Shown here: piece by piece, positions 47,896 to 55,938 of the stretch | Numbering within the stretch: position 1 is the first letter of the stretch | Layout of the letters: each line of letters starts with the position of its first letter | Assembly (NCBI RefSeq): GCF_033954455.1 | Contig: NZ_CP121473.1 | Span: 3,272,501 to 3,336,500, forward strand | Reading direction: 5' to 3' | Length of the DNA: 64,000 nucleotides | Source of the DNA: Thiorhodovibrio litoralis | GTDB taxonomy: Bacteria > Pseudomonadota > Gammaproteobacteria > Chromatiales > Chromatiaceae | The notes under the pieces: generated by a model | What the model was told of the DNA's origin: nothing | What the model saw: the letters and a program-made list of their open reading frames with translations, nothing else | Database searches by the model: none | Program-made: the position numbers and the translations under genes

Positions 47896-50430
47896 ATGAG
47901 CGACTCCATCACCGAATTCATCAGCCAGGAAATCCTTCTCCCCCGCCTGGCCAAGCATCAGGTGCTGGCCGTCTATGACCCCGACCGGCGTTACCGCGAG
48001 CTCTGTCTGGCCTTGGCGAGTGAGCAGCGCATGGTGGTGGATGCGACGGATTCCAGTATCGACAGCCGCCTGGCGGCGCTGGACGCGCTCGCACGCATCG
48101 GCAATCAGGAGATCCACGAGCTGCTGGTTTATGTGCCCGCGCCCAAACCCATCAACGAGGAAGACCAGCAGAAAGATCCCTTTGCCATCCATGCCGCTTG
48201 CGGCGCTGTCTTCCCGGAAGGCGATGGCGATGATTTCCTGGCGCTCTGCCTCAAGGCCAAGCCGGATGATGCCACTCAGGTACGCGCCGTCTTTGCCGAG
48301 GAGCCCAACCCGAGCTTCGCGGTCATCGATGCCATCGGCGCCGGCGGTCTCGGCTGGCCGACTCTTCGCGCGCTGCTCGGCCGAGACTCGAGCCGCGATC
48401 TTCTATTCGCCCTCTTGGTGCCGAACCAGCGACAGCAAGACGAACTGAAAGGCAACGAGGCCTGGGTGAAGGAGGCGCGCGACCTGCTGAGGAACAGTCT
48501 CGGCTTGCACCTGAAGACCAAGGGCAAGACCTGGTCGAGCATCGCCGATGAGTTCTGGCGCTTTTTGTTGTTCAGCGAATTCGTCTTCGACCTGCCGGTG
48601 TCCTTGCCCGCCGGGTTGGAAAGCATTCCTCGGGCAAGTCTGCCATCTCGCCCGCTGGTTGAGGATCTTTGTGATCGGCTGCGCAGCGACCTGCGCACCC
48701 AGGCTCGCTACGTCGAACAGGCCGAGCGCGTCGAGCAGGAGCTCAATCTTGCCGACATTTGCGCCAATCTCACCGATCTGGGCACGCGCGACACCTTTGC
48801 CTTTGAAGAACGCACCTTTCTGCGCCGGGCCATGGGGGCCGTGCTGGGGGAAGACACGGATCAGGCACGCGCCATTCTGGCCCAGCATCGGGGGTCGGTT
48901 TGGACCGGCAAGGGGGAGAGCCAGGCGCAGTGGGATCTGCTACAAGCCACCGCGACCCTGGTGGAAACCTGTGCCGATCTCGATCGGGTGCTCGGCGATC
49001 ACTGCGGCGGATTGGACCAGCTGGTGGACTTTTATGTGCGCCAGTTGCGCGAGATGGACCGCTTGCAGCGCGAGTTCGAGCAAGCCGTCAGTGGTTATGC
49101 CTGGCAAGACACTGAAGGACTGATGCAACCGCTGATCGACCGGGGGCGTCAGGTCTATGGCCAACTGGCCAGCAAGGTCCAGCAAGTGTTCATTAAGCAT
49201 CTGCAACAGACTGGCTGGCCCTTGAACGGAAAACTCTGCAACACCGAGGTCTTCGATACCCAGGTGGCGCCGTTGCTCGCCGCCAGCGGCCAGCGGGTGG
49301 CCTACATCCTGGTGGATGCGCTGCGCTACGAGCTCGGCGTCGCCCTGGAGCGCCAGCTGGCGGAAGACGGCCAGGTGACGCTGCACGCGGCCATGGCCCC
49401 CTTGCCCAGTATCACCTCGGTCGGCATGGCCAGCCTGTTGCCCGATGCGCAGGCCGGCTTGCGCCTGGTAAAAGCCGATGGCGACGTCACGCCCCATCTG
49501 CATGGTCAGGCAGTGACCAACGTAAACCAACGCATGGAGGTGATGCGCAAGCGCTACGGGCAACGCTTTCAGCAGGGGCGGCTGGATGATTTTGTACGCA
49601 AGACCTTTACGCTCGACGCGGATGTCGACCTACTGGTCTTGCGTTCGGTCGAGATCGACAGTCAATTCGAAAATCACCCGGACAGCGCGCCGGGCGAATT
49701 GACCAATGCGCTTAAGCGCATCCGCGTTGCCGTCACCATGCTCAAGGCGCACGGCTTCCGCGAGGTCATCATCGCCACCGACCATGGTTTTTTCATCAAC
49801 ACCCATGCCGGCCCGGGGGACACCTGCGCCAAGCCAGCAGGTGACTGGCTGTGCGTGCATGATCGCTGCCTGCTCGGACAGGGCGCGCAAGACAGCCAGC
49901 ATTTCAACCTGCCGGCGGAAAAGCTCGGCGCGCGCGGAGACTTCGCGCGCCTCGCCGGTCCTTTGAGCCTGGCGGCCTATCGCGGCGGCTTGGCCTATTT
50001 TCATGGCGGCGCATCCTTGCAGGAGTTGGTGGTGCCGGTCATCCGTCTGCGATTGAAAGCCGCCGATCAGCCCCGCGTGCAGCAGGCCAAGGTCAGCCTG
50101 AGCTACAAGCAAGGCCTGAGCCGCCGCATTACCACCCGGGTGCCTGTGTTCGAGGTGGCGGTGGAATCCCAGGATCTTTTCTCCCAGGAAGGCGAGTTTG
50201 AGATCCTGCTCGAAGCCCAGGACAAAAAAGGCAATGTGGTGGGCGAGGCCAAACCCGGTGGACTGGTCGATCCCGCCTCGGGCACCATCACTTTGAAACC
50301 CGGCGATCAGGCAAAGATTACCCTGAAGATGAGCCTGGAATATGAAGGCAAGATTAAGGTGTTGGCCTTGAACCCCAACACCATGGGCATTTTTGCCCAA
50401 CTCGAACTGGAAACGGATTACACGGTTTAA
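47896..50430 (+). CDS. pglZ: BREX protein PglZ
   Basis: 844 residues, an alkaline-phosphatase-superfamily core protein of BREX. The metal-site motifs are VDALRYELG near 470 and ATDHGFF near 625; the C-terminal 130 residues are an extra beta-rich domain. The ATG at 47896 is directly preceded by AGGA, which is too close; an in-frame TTG at 47878 is the alternative. It is separated from pglX by 6.7 kb but from brxL by only 4 bases, so pglZ-brxL need their own promoter in the 217-base gap shared with fic. Confidence 0.92.
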   Translation: MSDSITEFISQEILLPRLAKHQVLAVYDPDRRYRELCLALASEQRMVVDATDSSIDSRLAALDALARIGNQEIHELLVYVPAPKPINEEDQQKDPFAIHAACGAVFPEGDGDDFLALCLKAKPDDATQVRAVFAEEPNPSFAVIDAIGAGGLGWPTLRALLGRDSSRDLLFALLVPNQRQQDELKGNEAWVKEARDLLRNSLGLHLKTKGKTWSSIADEFWRFLLFSEFVFDLPVSLPAGLESIPRASLPSRPLVEDLCDRLRSDLRTQARYVEQAERVEQELNLADICANLTDLGTRDTFAFEERTFLRRAMGAVLGEDTDQARAILAQHRGSVWTGKGESQAQWDLLQATATLVETCADLDRVLGDHCGGLDQLVDFYVRQLREMDRLQREFEQAVSGYAWQDTEGLMQPLIDRGRQVYGQLASKVQQVFIKHLQQTGWPLNGKLCNTEVFDTQVAPLLAASGQRVAYILVDALRYELGVALERQLAEDGQVTLHAAMAPLPSITSVGMASLLPDAQAGLRLVKADGDVTPHLHGQAVTNVNQRMEVMRKRYGQRFQQGRLDDFVRKTFTLDADVDLLVLRSVEIDSQFENHPDSAPGELTNALKRIRVAVTMLKAHGFREVIIATDHGFFINTHAGPGDTCAKPAGDWLCVHDRCLLGQGAQDSQHFNLPAEKLGARGDFARLAGPLSLAAYRGGLAYFHGGASLQELVVPVIRLRLKAADQPRVQQAKVSLSYKQGLSRRITTRVPVFEVAVESQDLFSQEGEFEILLEAQDKKGNVVGEAKPGGLVDPASGTITLKPGDQAKITLKMSLEYEGKIKVLALNPNTMGIFAQLELETDYTV

Positions 50431-50434
50431 CCAG

Positions 50435-52549
50435 ATGGATGCATTGGATCAACAATTGACCGCGGTCTTTGACGGCAAGGTGGTGCGCAAGGATCTGCTC
50501 CATCGCATCAAGAAAGGCACCAATGTGCCGACCTTTGTGCTCGAGTTTTTGCTCGCGCGCTTCTGTGCCAGTGATACCGATGAGGAAATCCAGGCCGGTC
50601 TGGAGGCGGTGCTCGACACCCTGCAGGATAATTATGTGCGCCCGAATGAAGCGAACATGGCGCAATCCAAGGTGGCGACCAAGGGGAAGTATCGCTTCAT
50701 CGACAAGGTGCATGTGAACTATGTCGAGAAAGACAAACGCCATTGGGCGGCGCTCGAGAACTTCGACTCGCGCCGGGTGGCCATCGGCGAGAAGTTTTAC
50801 CGCGATAATGATCGCCTGCTGCAAGGCGGCCTGTGGGCGGAAATCACCATCGCCTACAACGAGATTGAAGACGATGATTACACCTTCTACATCGAAGACC
50901 TGCGCCCCATCCAGCTGAGCCGCTTCGATTATGCCGCCTATTGCGAGGGCCGCGCTCAGTTCAGCCGCGAAGACTGGCTGGATGTCATTCTGCGCTCCAT
51001 GGGTCTGGAACCAGCCAAACTCAGCCATCGCGTGAAGCTGCACTTCATCGCCCGCCTGCTGCCCCTGGTCGAGCCCAACTACAACTTTATTGAACTGGGG
51101 CCACGGGGAACCGGCAAGTCCTATTTCTTTAGTGAATTTTCCCCTTATTCCACCCTGATCAGTGGCGGCCAGGCGACCAAGGCGACACTCTTTTATAACA
51201 ACCAGCGCAAGAAGATCGGCCTGGTCGGCTTTTGGGACACCGTGGCCTTTGATGAGGTCGGCGGGATTAAGATCAAAGACCCGGACACCATTCAGATCAT
51301 GAAAGACTTCATGGCCAATGGACGCTTCTCACGCGGCGTTGAGGTGATCGCCGATGCCTCCATGGCCTTTGTCGGCAATCTTGATCTGTCCGTGTCGCAG
51401 ATCGTCAATTCCGAGGTTTATGATCTGTTTCAACCCCTGCCGAAGGAATTCGACCTGGCGATCATGGACCGCTTCGCCGCCTATCTGCCCGGCTGGGAGA
51501 TGCCCAAGAACAGCAGCGAATTTCTCACCGGCAATTATGGATTCATCACCGATTACCTGGCCGAAGCCTTCCACCACCAATTAAAGCATACCAACCGCTA
51601 TGAGGAAGTCAGCCAGCGGATCAAGCTCGGCCAAGCCGTTGAAGGCCGTGATGAGAAGGGCATCAAGAAGACCGTAGCGGCCTTGCTCAAGATATTACAT
51701 CCGTCGGGTCCACCCGATGATGACGAATTCGATGAATACGTCGCTTATGCCACCGAGAGCCGGCGCCGCGTCAAGGAGCAGATGAACAAGCGCAAGTCCG
51801 ATGATGAATTCGCGCTGATCAATCTGTCCTTCATCAACAGCCAGGGGCAAGACACCATCGTCTTCTGCCCCGAGTCCAAATCAGCCCCGGCCACCCAGGA
51901 ACCCGCGCGGAAGAACATCCACCACGCAACCGAGGAGCGGAATACAGCGAAAACCCGCCCAGCGGCCGCCGGCGCGCAACCGGAAGCCGATCGACCAGTT
52001 GCTGAATCAGCGGCGCCATCGATGCCATCCGCGCTCGCCTTGCCCCAACCTTATGAACCCGCTGAACCCGTCATCCCCGCCCTGAAGGAACAACATTTCA
52101 CCATCCACTACGGCGCCACGGGGTTCAGCTATGAATCGCTCATGAGTCCCTATTTGGTTAATGCGAAAGCCGTATTGATCGAAGATCCCTATATCCGCGC
52201 CAATCATCAGATCCAAAATTTCGTTCGCTTCTGCGAGACCATGGTCAAGCAAGCGACCATCAGAACAATCACCTTGGTCACGTCCTATGATGACAAAACA
52301 GACCTGAAGGAAATGGCAAGCCGGCTCGATGAACTCAAACAAAGCCTGTTGGAAATTGATATTCAACTTGAAATTAAAGTCAACGAAAATTTACATGATC
52401 GGGAAATCCGCATCGACAATGGCTGGATCATCAAGATTGGCCGAGGCTTGGACTTCTACCAAAAGCCAGATAGCTGGTATGGCATTGGATCAACCGATTT
52501 AAGCTTAAGACGCTGCCTGGAAACAAAGGTCGACATCTACCAAGGATAA
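50435..52549 (+). CDS. brxL: BrxL with a MIT_C-like C-terminal domain
   Basis: 704 residues. The N-terminal and AAA core match BrxL: RKDLLHRIKKGTNVPTFVLE, Walker A GPRGTGKS at about 221-228 and Walker B VAFDEVG near 270-276. Usual type 1 BrxL ends in a Lon-like protease domain; here no Gly-Pro-Ser-Ala-Gly-type protease motif is visible. Instead, after a Pro/Ala-rich linker (about 485-545), residues about 553-704 read FTIHYGATGFSYESLMSPYL, then EDPYIRANHQIQNFVRFCE and LHDREIRIDNGWIIKIGRG, which I recognise as a MIT_C (MITD1 C-terminal, phospholipase-D-like) domain. Start: ATG five bases after the pglZ stop. Probably the effector or clamp-like component of this BREX variant. Confidence 0.85.
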   Translation: MDALDQQLTAVFDGKVVRKDLLHRIKKGTNVPTFVLEFLLARFCASDTDEEIQAGLEAVLDTLQDNYVRPNEANMAQSKVATKGKYRFIDKVHVNYVEKDKRHWAALENFDSRRVAIGEKFYRDNDRLLQGGLWAEITIAYNEIEDDDYTFYIEDLRPIQLSRFDYAAYCEGRAQFSREDWLDVILRSMGLEPAKLSHRVKLHFIARLLPLVEPNYNFIELGPRGTGKSYFFSEFSPYSTLISGGQATKATLFYNNQRKKIGLVGFWDTVAFDEVGGIKIKDPDTIQIMKDFMANGRFSRGVEVIADASMAFVGNLDLSVSQIVNSEVYDLFQPLPKEFDLAIMDRFAAYLPGWEMPKNSSEFLTGNYGFITDYLAEAFHHQLKHTNRYEEVSQRIKLGQAVEGRDEKGIKKTVAALLKILHPSGPPDDDEFDEYVAYATESRRRVKEQMNKRKSDDEFALINLSFINSQGQDTIVFCPESKSAPATQEPARKNIHHATEERNTAKTRPAAAGAQPEADRPVAESAAPSMPSALALPQPYEPAEPVIPALKEQHFTIHYGATGFSYESLMSPYLVNAKAVLIEDPYIRANHQIQNFVRFCETMVKQATIRTITLVTSYDDKTDLKEMASRLDELKQSLLEIDIQLEIKVNENLHDREIRIDNGWIIKIGRGLDFYQKPDSWYGIGSTDLSLRRCLETKVDIYQG

Positions 52550-52567
52550 CCGCGCTCCTCTGCTGCC

Positions 52568-52584
52568 CCCTGGACTGCCCAGGG
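52568..52584 (+). terminator. possible terminator after brxL
   Basis: CCCTGG-ACTGC-CCAGGG forms a six-pair stem 18 bases after the brxL stop, followed by TTTGTC. The T-run is short, so efficiency is doubtful. Confidence 0.4.
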
Positions 52585-52647
52585 TTTGTCAGGGCGCCAC
52601 AGGGCGTCAGCCGCTCGGATTCTGGCCCTTGCCGCGCGACATACCTG

Positions 52648-52722
52648 GTGTCCACCCGACAGGTCTTTCTGATCATTGCCCTGGTCGGTAGCGGGTTCTT
52701 TCTCTGGTCGTTTTTCCTGTGA
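52648..52722 (+). CDS. possible 24-residue membrane peptide
   Basis: A GTG-started frame (STRQVFLIIALVGSGFF and then LWSFFL) would make one hydrophobic helix with a basic N-terminus. No ribosome site is clear, and the frame is open further upstream. It lies in the 303-base gap after brxL, which otherwise holds only the hairpin above. Listed because of the strong membrane pattern only. Confidence 0.2.
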   Translation: MSTRQVFLIIALVGSGFFLWSFFL

Positions 52723-52852
52723 GTCGCTTTGTGCGCGGATTCGACTGCCGAAGGACCTCTGGCTTCGGGTATAGTCACCCTGAAGGGGCAGCTTCCGCTT
52801 GCGCCAGCCGCGCCCAACATGAGCCACTCGTCACCCAGGAGCCTGTTTCGCC

Positions 52853-53299
52853 ATGACGCCTACCTTGCAGCCCATCCAGCCACGGCCCGCCAGCCCGCGC
52901 CTATTGCTTGCGGCAGGGCTGCTGTGGACGCTCGCTCAGGGGTCTATCGCACTCGCCGCACCGCTGGACGAAGCAACCGAGAGCATGCTGGTTAATGCCG
53001 TCGAAGCGGCCTTCGAGCTCGATTTCTACAACCGCCGCTGCCGCAGCGACCAATCCGGACGGCGCAGCGAGAATCTCAACAAGGAACTGGTCAGCAGCTA
53101 CCGCATGACAGTGCTCGACGTGCAGGACGATTACTTCCCCGAGGGCTATTACCGCGATGCCCAGGCGCGCATGCAGGCCGATTTCCTCGAGCAACTGCGC
53201 GATCTCGGCGGCTGCGAAGGGGCCAAGGCGGCCGGGCTGCGCGACTCACTCAGAAAGCGCTATGAGGACGCCATGGCTGAGGTGGCGCGCCAGCACTGA
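52853..53299 (+). CDS. small secreted protein, unknown function
   Basis: 148 residues with a signal peptide (hydrophobic about 16-35, cut after ALA). The mature part is Asp/Glu/Arg-rich and helical, with two Cys (YNRRCRS and LGGCEG) about 60 residues apart that could form a disulfide in the periplasm. AGGAG lies upstream of the ATG. I do not recognise a family. It is convergent with the next gene. Confidence 0.7.
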   Translation: MTPTLQPIQPRPASPRLLLAAGLLWTLAQGSIALAAPLDEATESMLVNAVEAAFELDFYNRRCRSDQSGRRSENLNKELVSSYRMTVLDVQDDYFPEGYYRDAQARMQADFLEQLRDLGGCEGAKAAGLRDSLRKRYEDAMAEVARQH

Positions 53300-53408
53300 T
53301 CCGAAAGCTGGCGAACTATCTTGCGCTTAAAGTGCCATGCCTGTCGGTGCGAGTCACCGGCACGCATAGGTTGATTGACTGTCAGCAGGCCCGGCGCAGT
53401 GCCAGCGG

Positions 53409-54374
53409 TCAATCGAGCGGCATCACCCGCAATTGCAGGCGCCGCTCACCGGAGTCTTCCGTTGTCCAGCTTCTGACATTGGATTCTTCCAACTGCTGCT
53501 GGCCGCCGAGGTCCAGCCACTCCCCCAGATGGCCGCGCATCACGGTCTGCGCCGAGCCCCCGCGCACGCGGCCATTCGGCAGTGCCTGTTGGTCTTGCTG
53601 ATAGAGCTCAATGGTGACTTCATCGCCATGGGTGCGCGGCAGGGCATAGAAGCCGGTGTCGATTGACTGATAATCCTGGCCGAGCGCCACGCCGCCGCCG
53701 TAAGGATCAACCCCAGCAAAGGTCGTGACCGGCCGCGATTCGCCGGTGCGAATCAGTGCCGGACTGCCGTCGAGCGTCTGCACCCGCTGCACCCGATCAT
53801 CTTGACGCCGGGTGCGAATCTCCCGCCCCGCGGCACTGATGCTGATCTGATCGCGCCCGTCACTGCGATCCCAGGTGCCGGCGATTCGCCGTCCCGACTG
53901 GTGGCCGACCGAGCGGTCGGCCAGGCGCACCTCGATCATCAGCCGTCGCGCCGGGCGGTCGAGCCGCTCCAGCGCCTCGCTCACCGCCGCGATCTCCGCC
54001 GGAGTGCCGTTCACGATGATTTGGCTGCGATGTGCGACAACCGAGCCGCCACCAGCCATCGGACGCAGCACATCGACGAGATCCTCCGCCGGCTGCGAAT
54101 AGACCGGCAGGTAGGCGAACTCGCGCTGATCCGCCGCAGCAACCGGCCAGGCGACGGCCAGCCCGAGCAGCATCAGCCACAGGCCAAGCACAGGATTCAG
54201 TCCAAGCCCAGGTCTGGCAATGGCTGGTCGGGCAATGGCTGGTCGCAACCCGGTTTCCCCGGCTCGATGATCAAAAAAGGCGCCGCCAGCGCGAGATCCT
54301 CGATCGTTAGACTGGACCACTTGATCGGCAGCCACCGCGCAGCGAACCGAAGAATCAGATATGCACAAGATCAT
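53409..54374 (-). CDS. secretin N-domain-like exported protein
   Basis: 321 residues if started at the ATG that overlaps the NUDIX stop (ATGA). A signal-peptide-like stretch (WLMLLGLAVAWPVAAA) begins only at about residue 67, so a downstream start such as a GTG just before it is possible. After it, FAYLPVYSQPAEDLVDVLRP and SQIIVNGTPAEIAAVSEALE form the NolW/secretin short-domain pattern, but the beta-barrel gate domain of true secretins is absent. The N-terminal extension contains PAIAR repeats from a 15-bp tandem repeat. Function unknown; perhaps a periplasmic partner of a secretion or pilus system. Confidence 0.65.
   Translation of the reverse strand: MILCISDSSVRCAVAADQVVQSNDRGSRAGGAFFDHRAGETGLRPAIARPAIARPGLGLNPVLGLWLMLLGLAVAWPVAAADQREFAYLPVYSQPAEDLVDVLRPMAGGGSVVAHRSQIIVNGTPAEIAAVSEALERLDRPARRLMIEVRLADRSVGHQSGRRIAGTWDRSDGRDQISISAAGREIRTRRQDDRVQRVQTLDGSPALIRTGESRPVTTFAGVDPYGGGVALGQDYQSIDTGFYALPRTHGDEVTIELYQQDQQALPNGRVRGGSAQTVMRGHLGEWLDLGGQQQLEESNVRSWTTEDSGERRLQLRVMPLD
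54216..54245. repeat. 15-bp perfect tandem duplication
   Basis: GGCAATGGCTGGTCG is present twice in direct succession (54216-54230, 54231-54245), encoding PAIAR repeats in the N-terminal extension of the secretin-like protein. Confidence 0.85.
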
Positions 54375-54973
54375 TGCGCCCTCCCAAGGTTCGAATCCCC
54401 ACCACTTGCAGCTGCAAGGTTCAAATCCGCCCCGCCCGTCGTCGATTCGACACTCGGCTGCCCGAGGAATGCCGCGGCGCGAAACAGGCCGATAAGCGTC
54501 TTGGCATCGGTGATCTCACCAGATTGGCAGCGTTCCAGCGCTGTTGCAAAGGGTACCCAATGCACCTCAATCAGCTCGCCATGCTCATGCGCCGTCTCGC
54601 CTGGGGTCAGCTCGCGCGCCAGGAACAGATGAATCACCTCGGTAAAAACCCCTGGCGAGCTGTGCATGCGCCCAAGCGACGCCCAGTCCGCCGCCGCCAT
54701 GCCCGCCTCCTCGACCAGTTCCCGTTCCACCGTGACGCGCGGCGACTCGCCCGGGTCCAGCTTGCCCGCCGGCAGCTCCCACAGCCAGCCACCGGCGGCA
54801 TGGCGATATTGCCGCAACAGGCACACCCGACCTTCCCCATCCAACGCCACCGCCGCCGCGCCACCTGGATGCCGGATGATATCGAGCTTCACCAGCGCTT
54901 GATTGGGCAAGCGAACGCTCTCGCTGAACACGTCAACAACGCACCCCTGGTAGCACAACCGCGACTCAGGCAT
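54371..54973 (-). CDS. NUDIX hydrolase, ADP-ribose pyrophosphatase type
   Basis: 200 residues. The Nudix box is complete: G-KLDPG-E-SPRVTVE-RE-LVEE-AG. The N-terminal beta region (VDVFSESVRLPNQALVKLD, then RHPGGAAAVAL) and the EVIHLFLARELTPGE segment resemble ADP-ribose pyrophosphatases (NudF group), which split ADP-ribose to AMP and ribose-5-phosphate. Start set at the ATG 54973 with GGGAG five bases upstream; the open frame goes back to a TTG at 54994. It overlaps the next gene by 4 bases. Confidence 0.88.
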   Translation of the reverse strand: MPESRLCYQGCVVDVFSESVRLPNQALVKLDIIRHPGGAAAVALDGEGRVCLLRQYRHAAGGWLWELPAGKLDPGESPRVTVERELVEEAGMAAADWASLGRMHSSPGVFTEVIHLFLARELTPGETAHEHGELIEVHWVPFATALERCQSGEITDAKTLIGLFRAAAFLGQPSVESTTGGADLNLAAASGGDSNLGRAQ

Positions 54974-55085
54974 TGTGTCTCCCGATGTCATCAATAAGCT
55001 CCAGGCAGCAAACCCCTCCTATGGGGATTCGTCACCGGTGTGACTAACAATTGAAAAGACCGAGGGAGTCAAGTTGGGCTTTTTC

Positions 55086-55325
55086 TCAAACCCGCTCATC
55101 ACCCGCCATCGGAGGCGCCGACGGACTAGCCGCCAGCCAGGCATCGAAGGCGCCTAAATCGCCCCGCGCTTGCCGCTCGCGAAAATAGGCCTCAGTCTTG
55201 AGTGCCGAGACCTTCTCAGCAATGGCGGTGACGAAAAACTGGTTCATTGACACATGCTCCTCCTCGGCCACCTGCCGGGCATAGGAGTAAAGGGACTCTG
55301 GCACACGCAGGGCATAATTCGCCAT
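55086..55325 (-). CDS. ribbon-helix-helix antitoxin
   Basis: 79 residues. LRVPESLYSYARQVAEEEHVS then MNQFFVTAIAEKVSAL is the CopG/HicB-type ribbon-helix-helix, followed by a charged tail that would bind the toxin. Its ATG shares one base with the stop of the PIN gene (TAATG), so it is translated right after the toxin. It should neutralise the PIN protein and repress the operon. Confidence 0.88.
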   Translation of the reverse strand: MANYALRVPESLYSYARQVAEEEHVSMNQFFVTAIAEKVSALKTEAYFRERQARGDLGAFDAWLAASPSAPPMAGDERV

Positions 55326-55762
55326 TATTCGAACTCCTGGTTTAGTTCGCGGAAAAAATGCCCGGGAGTCAGCACCTTCAGCCGAAAAGCCTTGGCAGGC
55401 TCGAAATCACTGACATTCAAGGTCACCAGAACATCGGCGCGACCATTCAGGGCTGTTTCGAGAACCATCTCGTCCGCCGCGTCCCGCAATTGCGGGCGCC
55501 ACAGGTAATACAGGTGGACAGGTTCCATGCAAAGACTCAAGGCATCGAGAAACGCACCCGTGGTTGCAAGATCCCGTCCGCTCGCCTCCAACTGACCCTC
55601 GCGACACAAAACTGCTTCGTACTCCAGCATCAGAGGTACCGATGCCAGCGCCTGGTAGCGACCCGCGCGCAGCGCCTCGAGCAAGGCGAAAGACGCTCCC
55701 AACCGGCTGCGGGACGCAGCAACCAGAACACTGGTATCCAAAACGCAGCGCCAGTCTTTCAT
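55325..55762 (-). CDS. PIN-domain toxin
   Basis: 145 residues. CVLDTSVLVAA (Asp9), LMLEYEAVLCRE and the C-terminal NGRADVLVTLNVSDF carry the acidic residues of the PIN ribonuclease site. It matches the PIN-family toxin type that is encoded before, not after, its antitoxin. Upstream lies 176 bases without a gene, probably with the promoter. Confidence 0.88.
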   Translation of the reverse strand: MKDWRCVLDTSVLVAASRSRLGASFALLEALRAGRYQALASVPLMLEYEAVLCREGQLEASGRDLATTGAFLDALSLCMEPVHLYYLWRPQLRDAADEMVLETALNGRADVLVTLNVSDFEPAKAFRLKVLTPGHFFRELNQEFE

Positions 55763-55938
55763 ATCCCCGATGATATGAGACTACCAAGACTATACACAAG
55801 TCCTGTATTCCATCAAGCAACAGGTCCGATCCTTGAAAAAATCCGGATAACCCCGGACTACCCAATCGACCTAACCCGTGGCAAGGTACTTGGTCGGGCC
55901 ACGCCTGACCAGCTCGCAATGCCAAGAGAGAGCCGATC

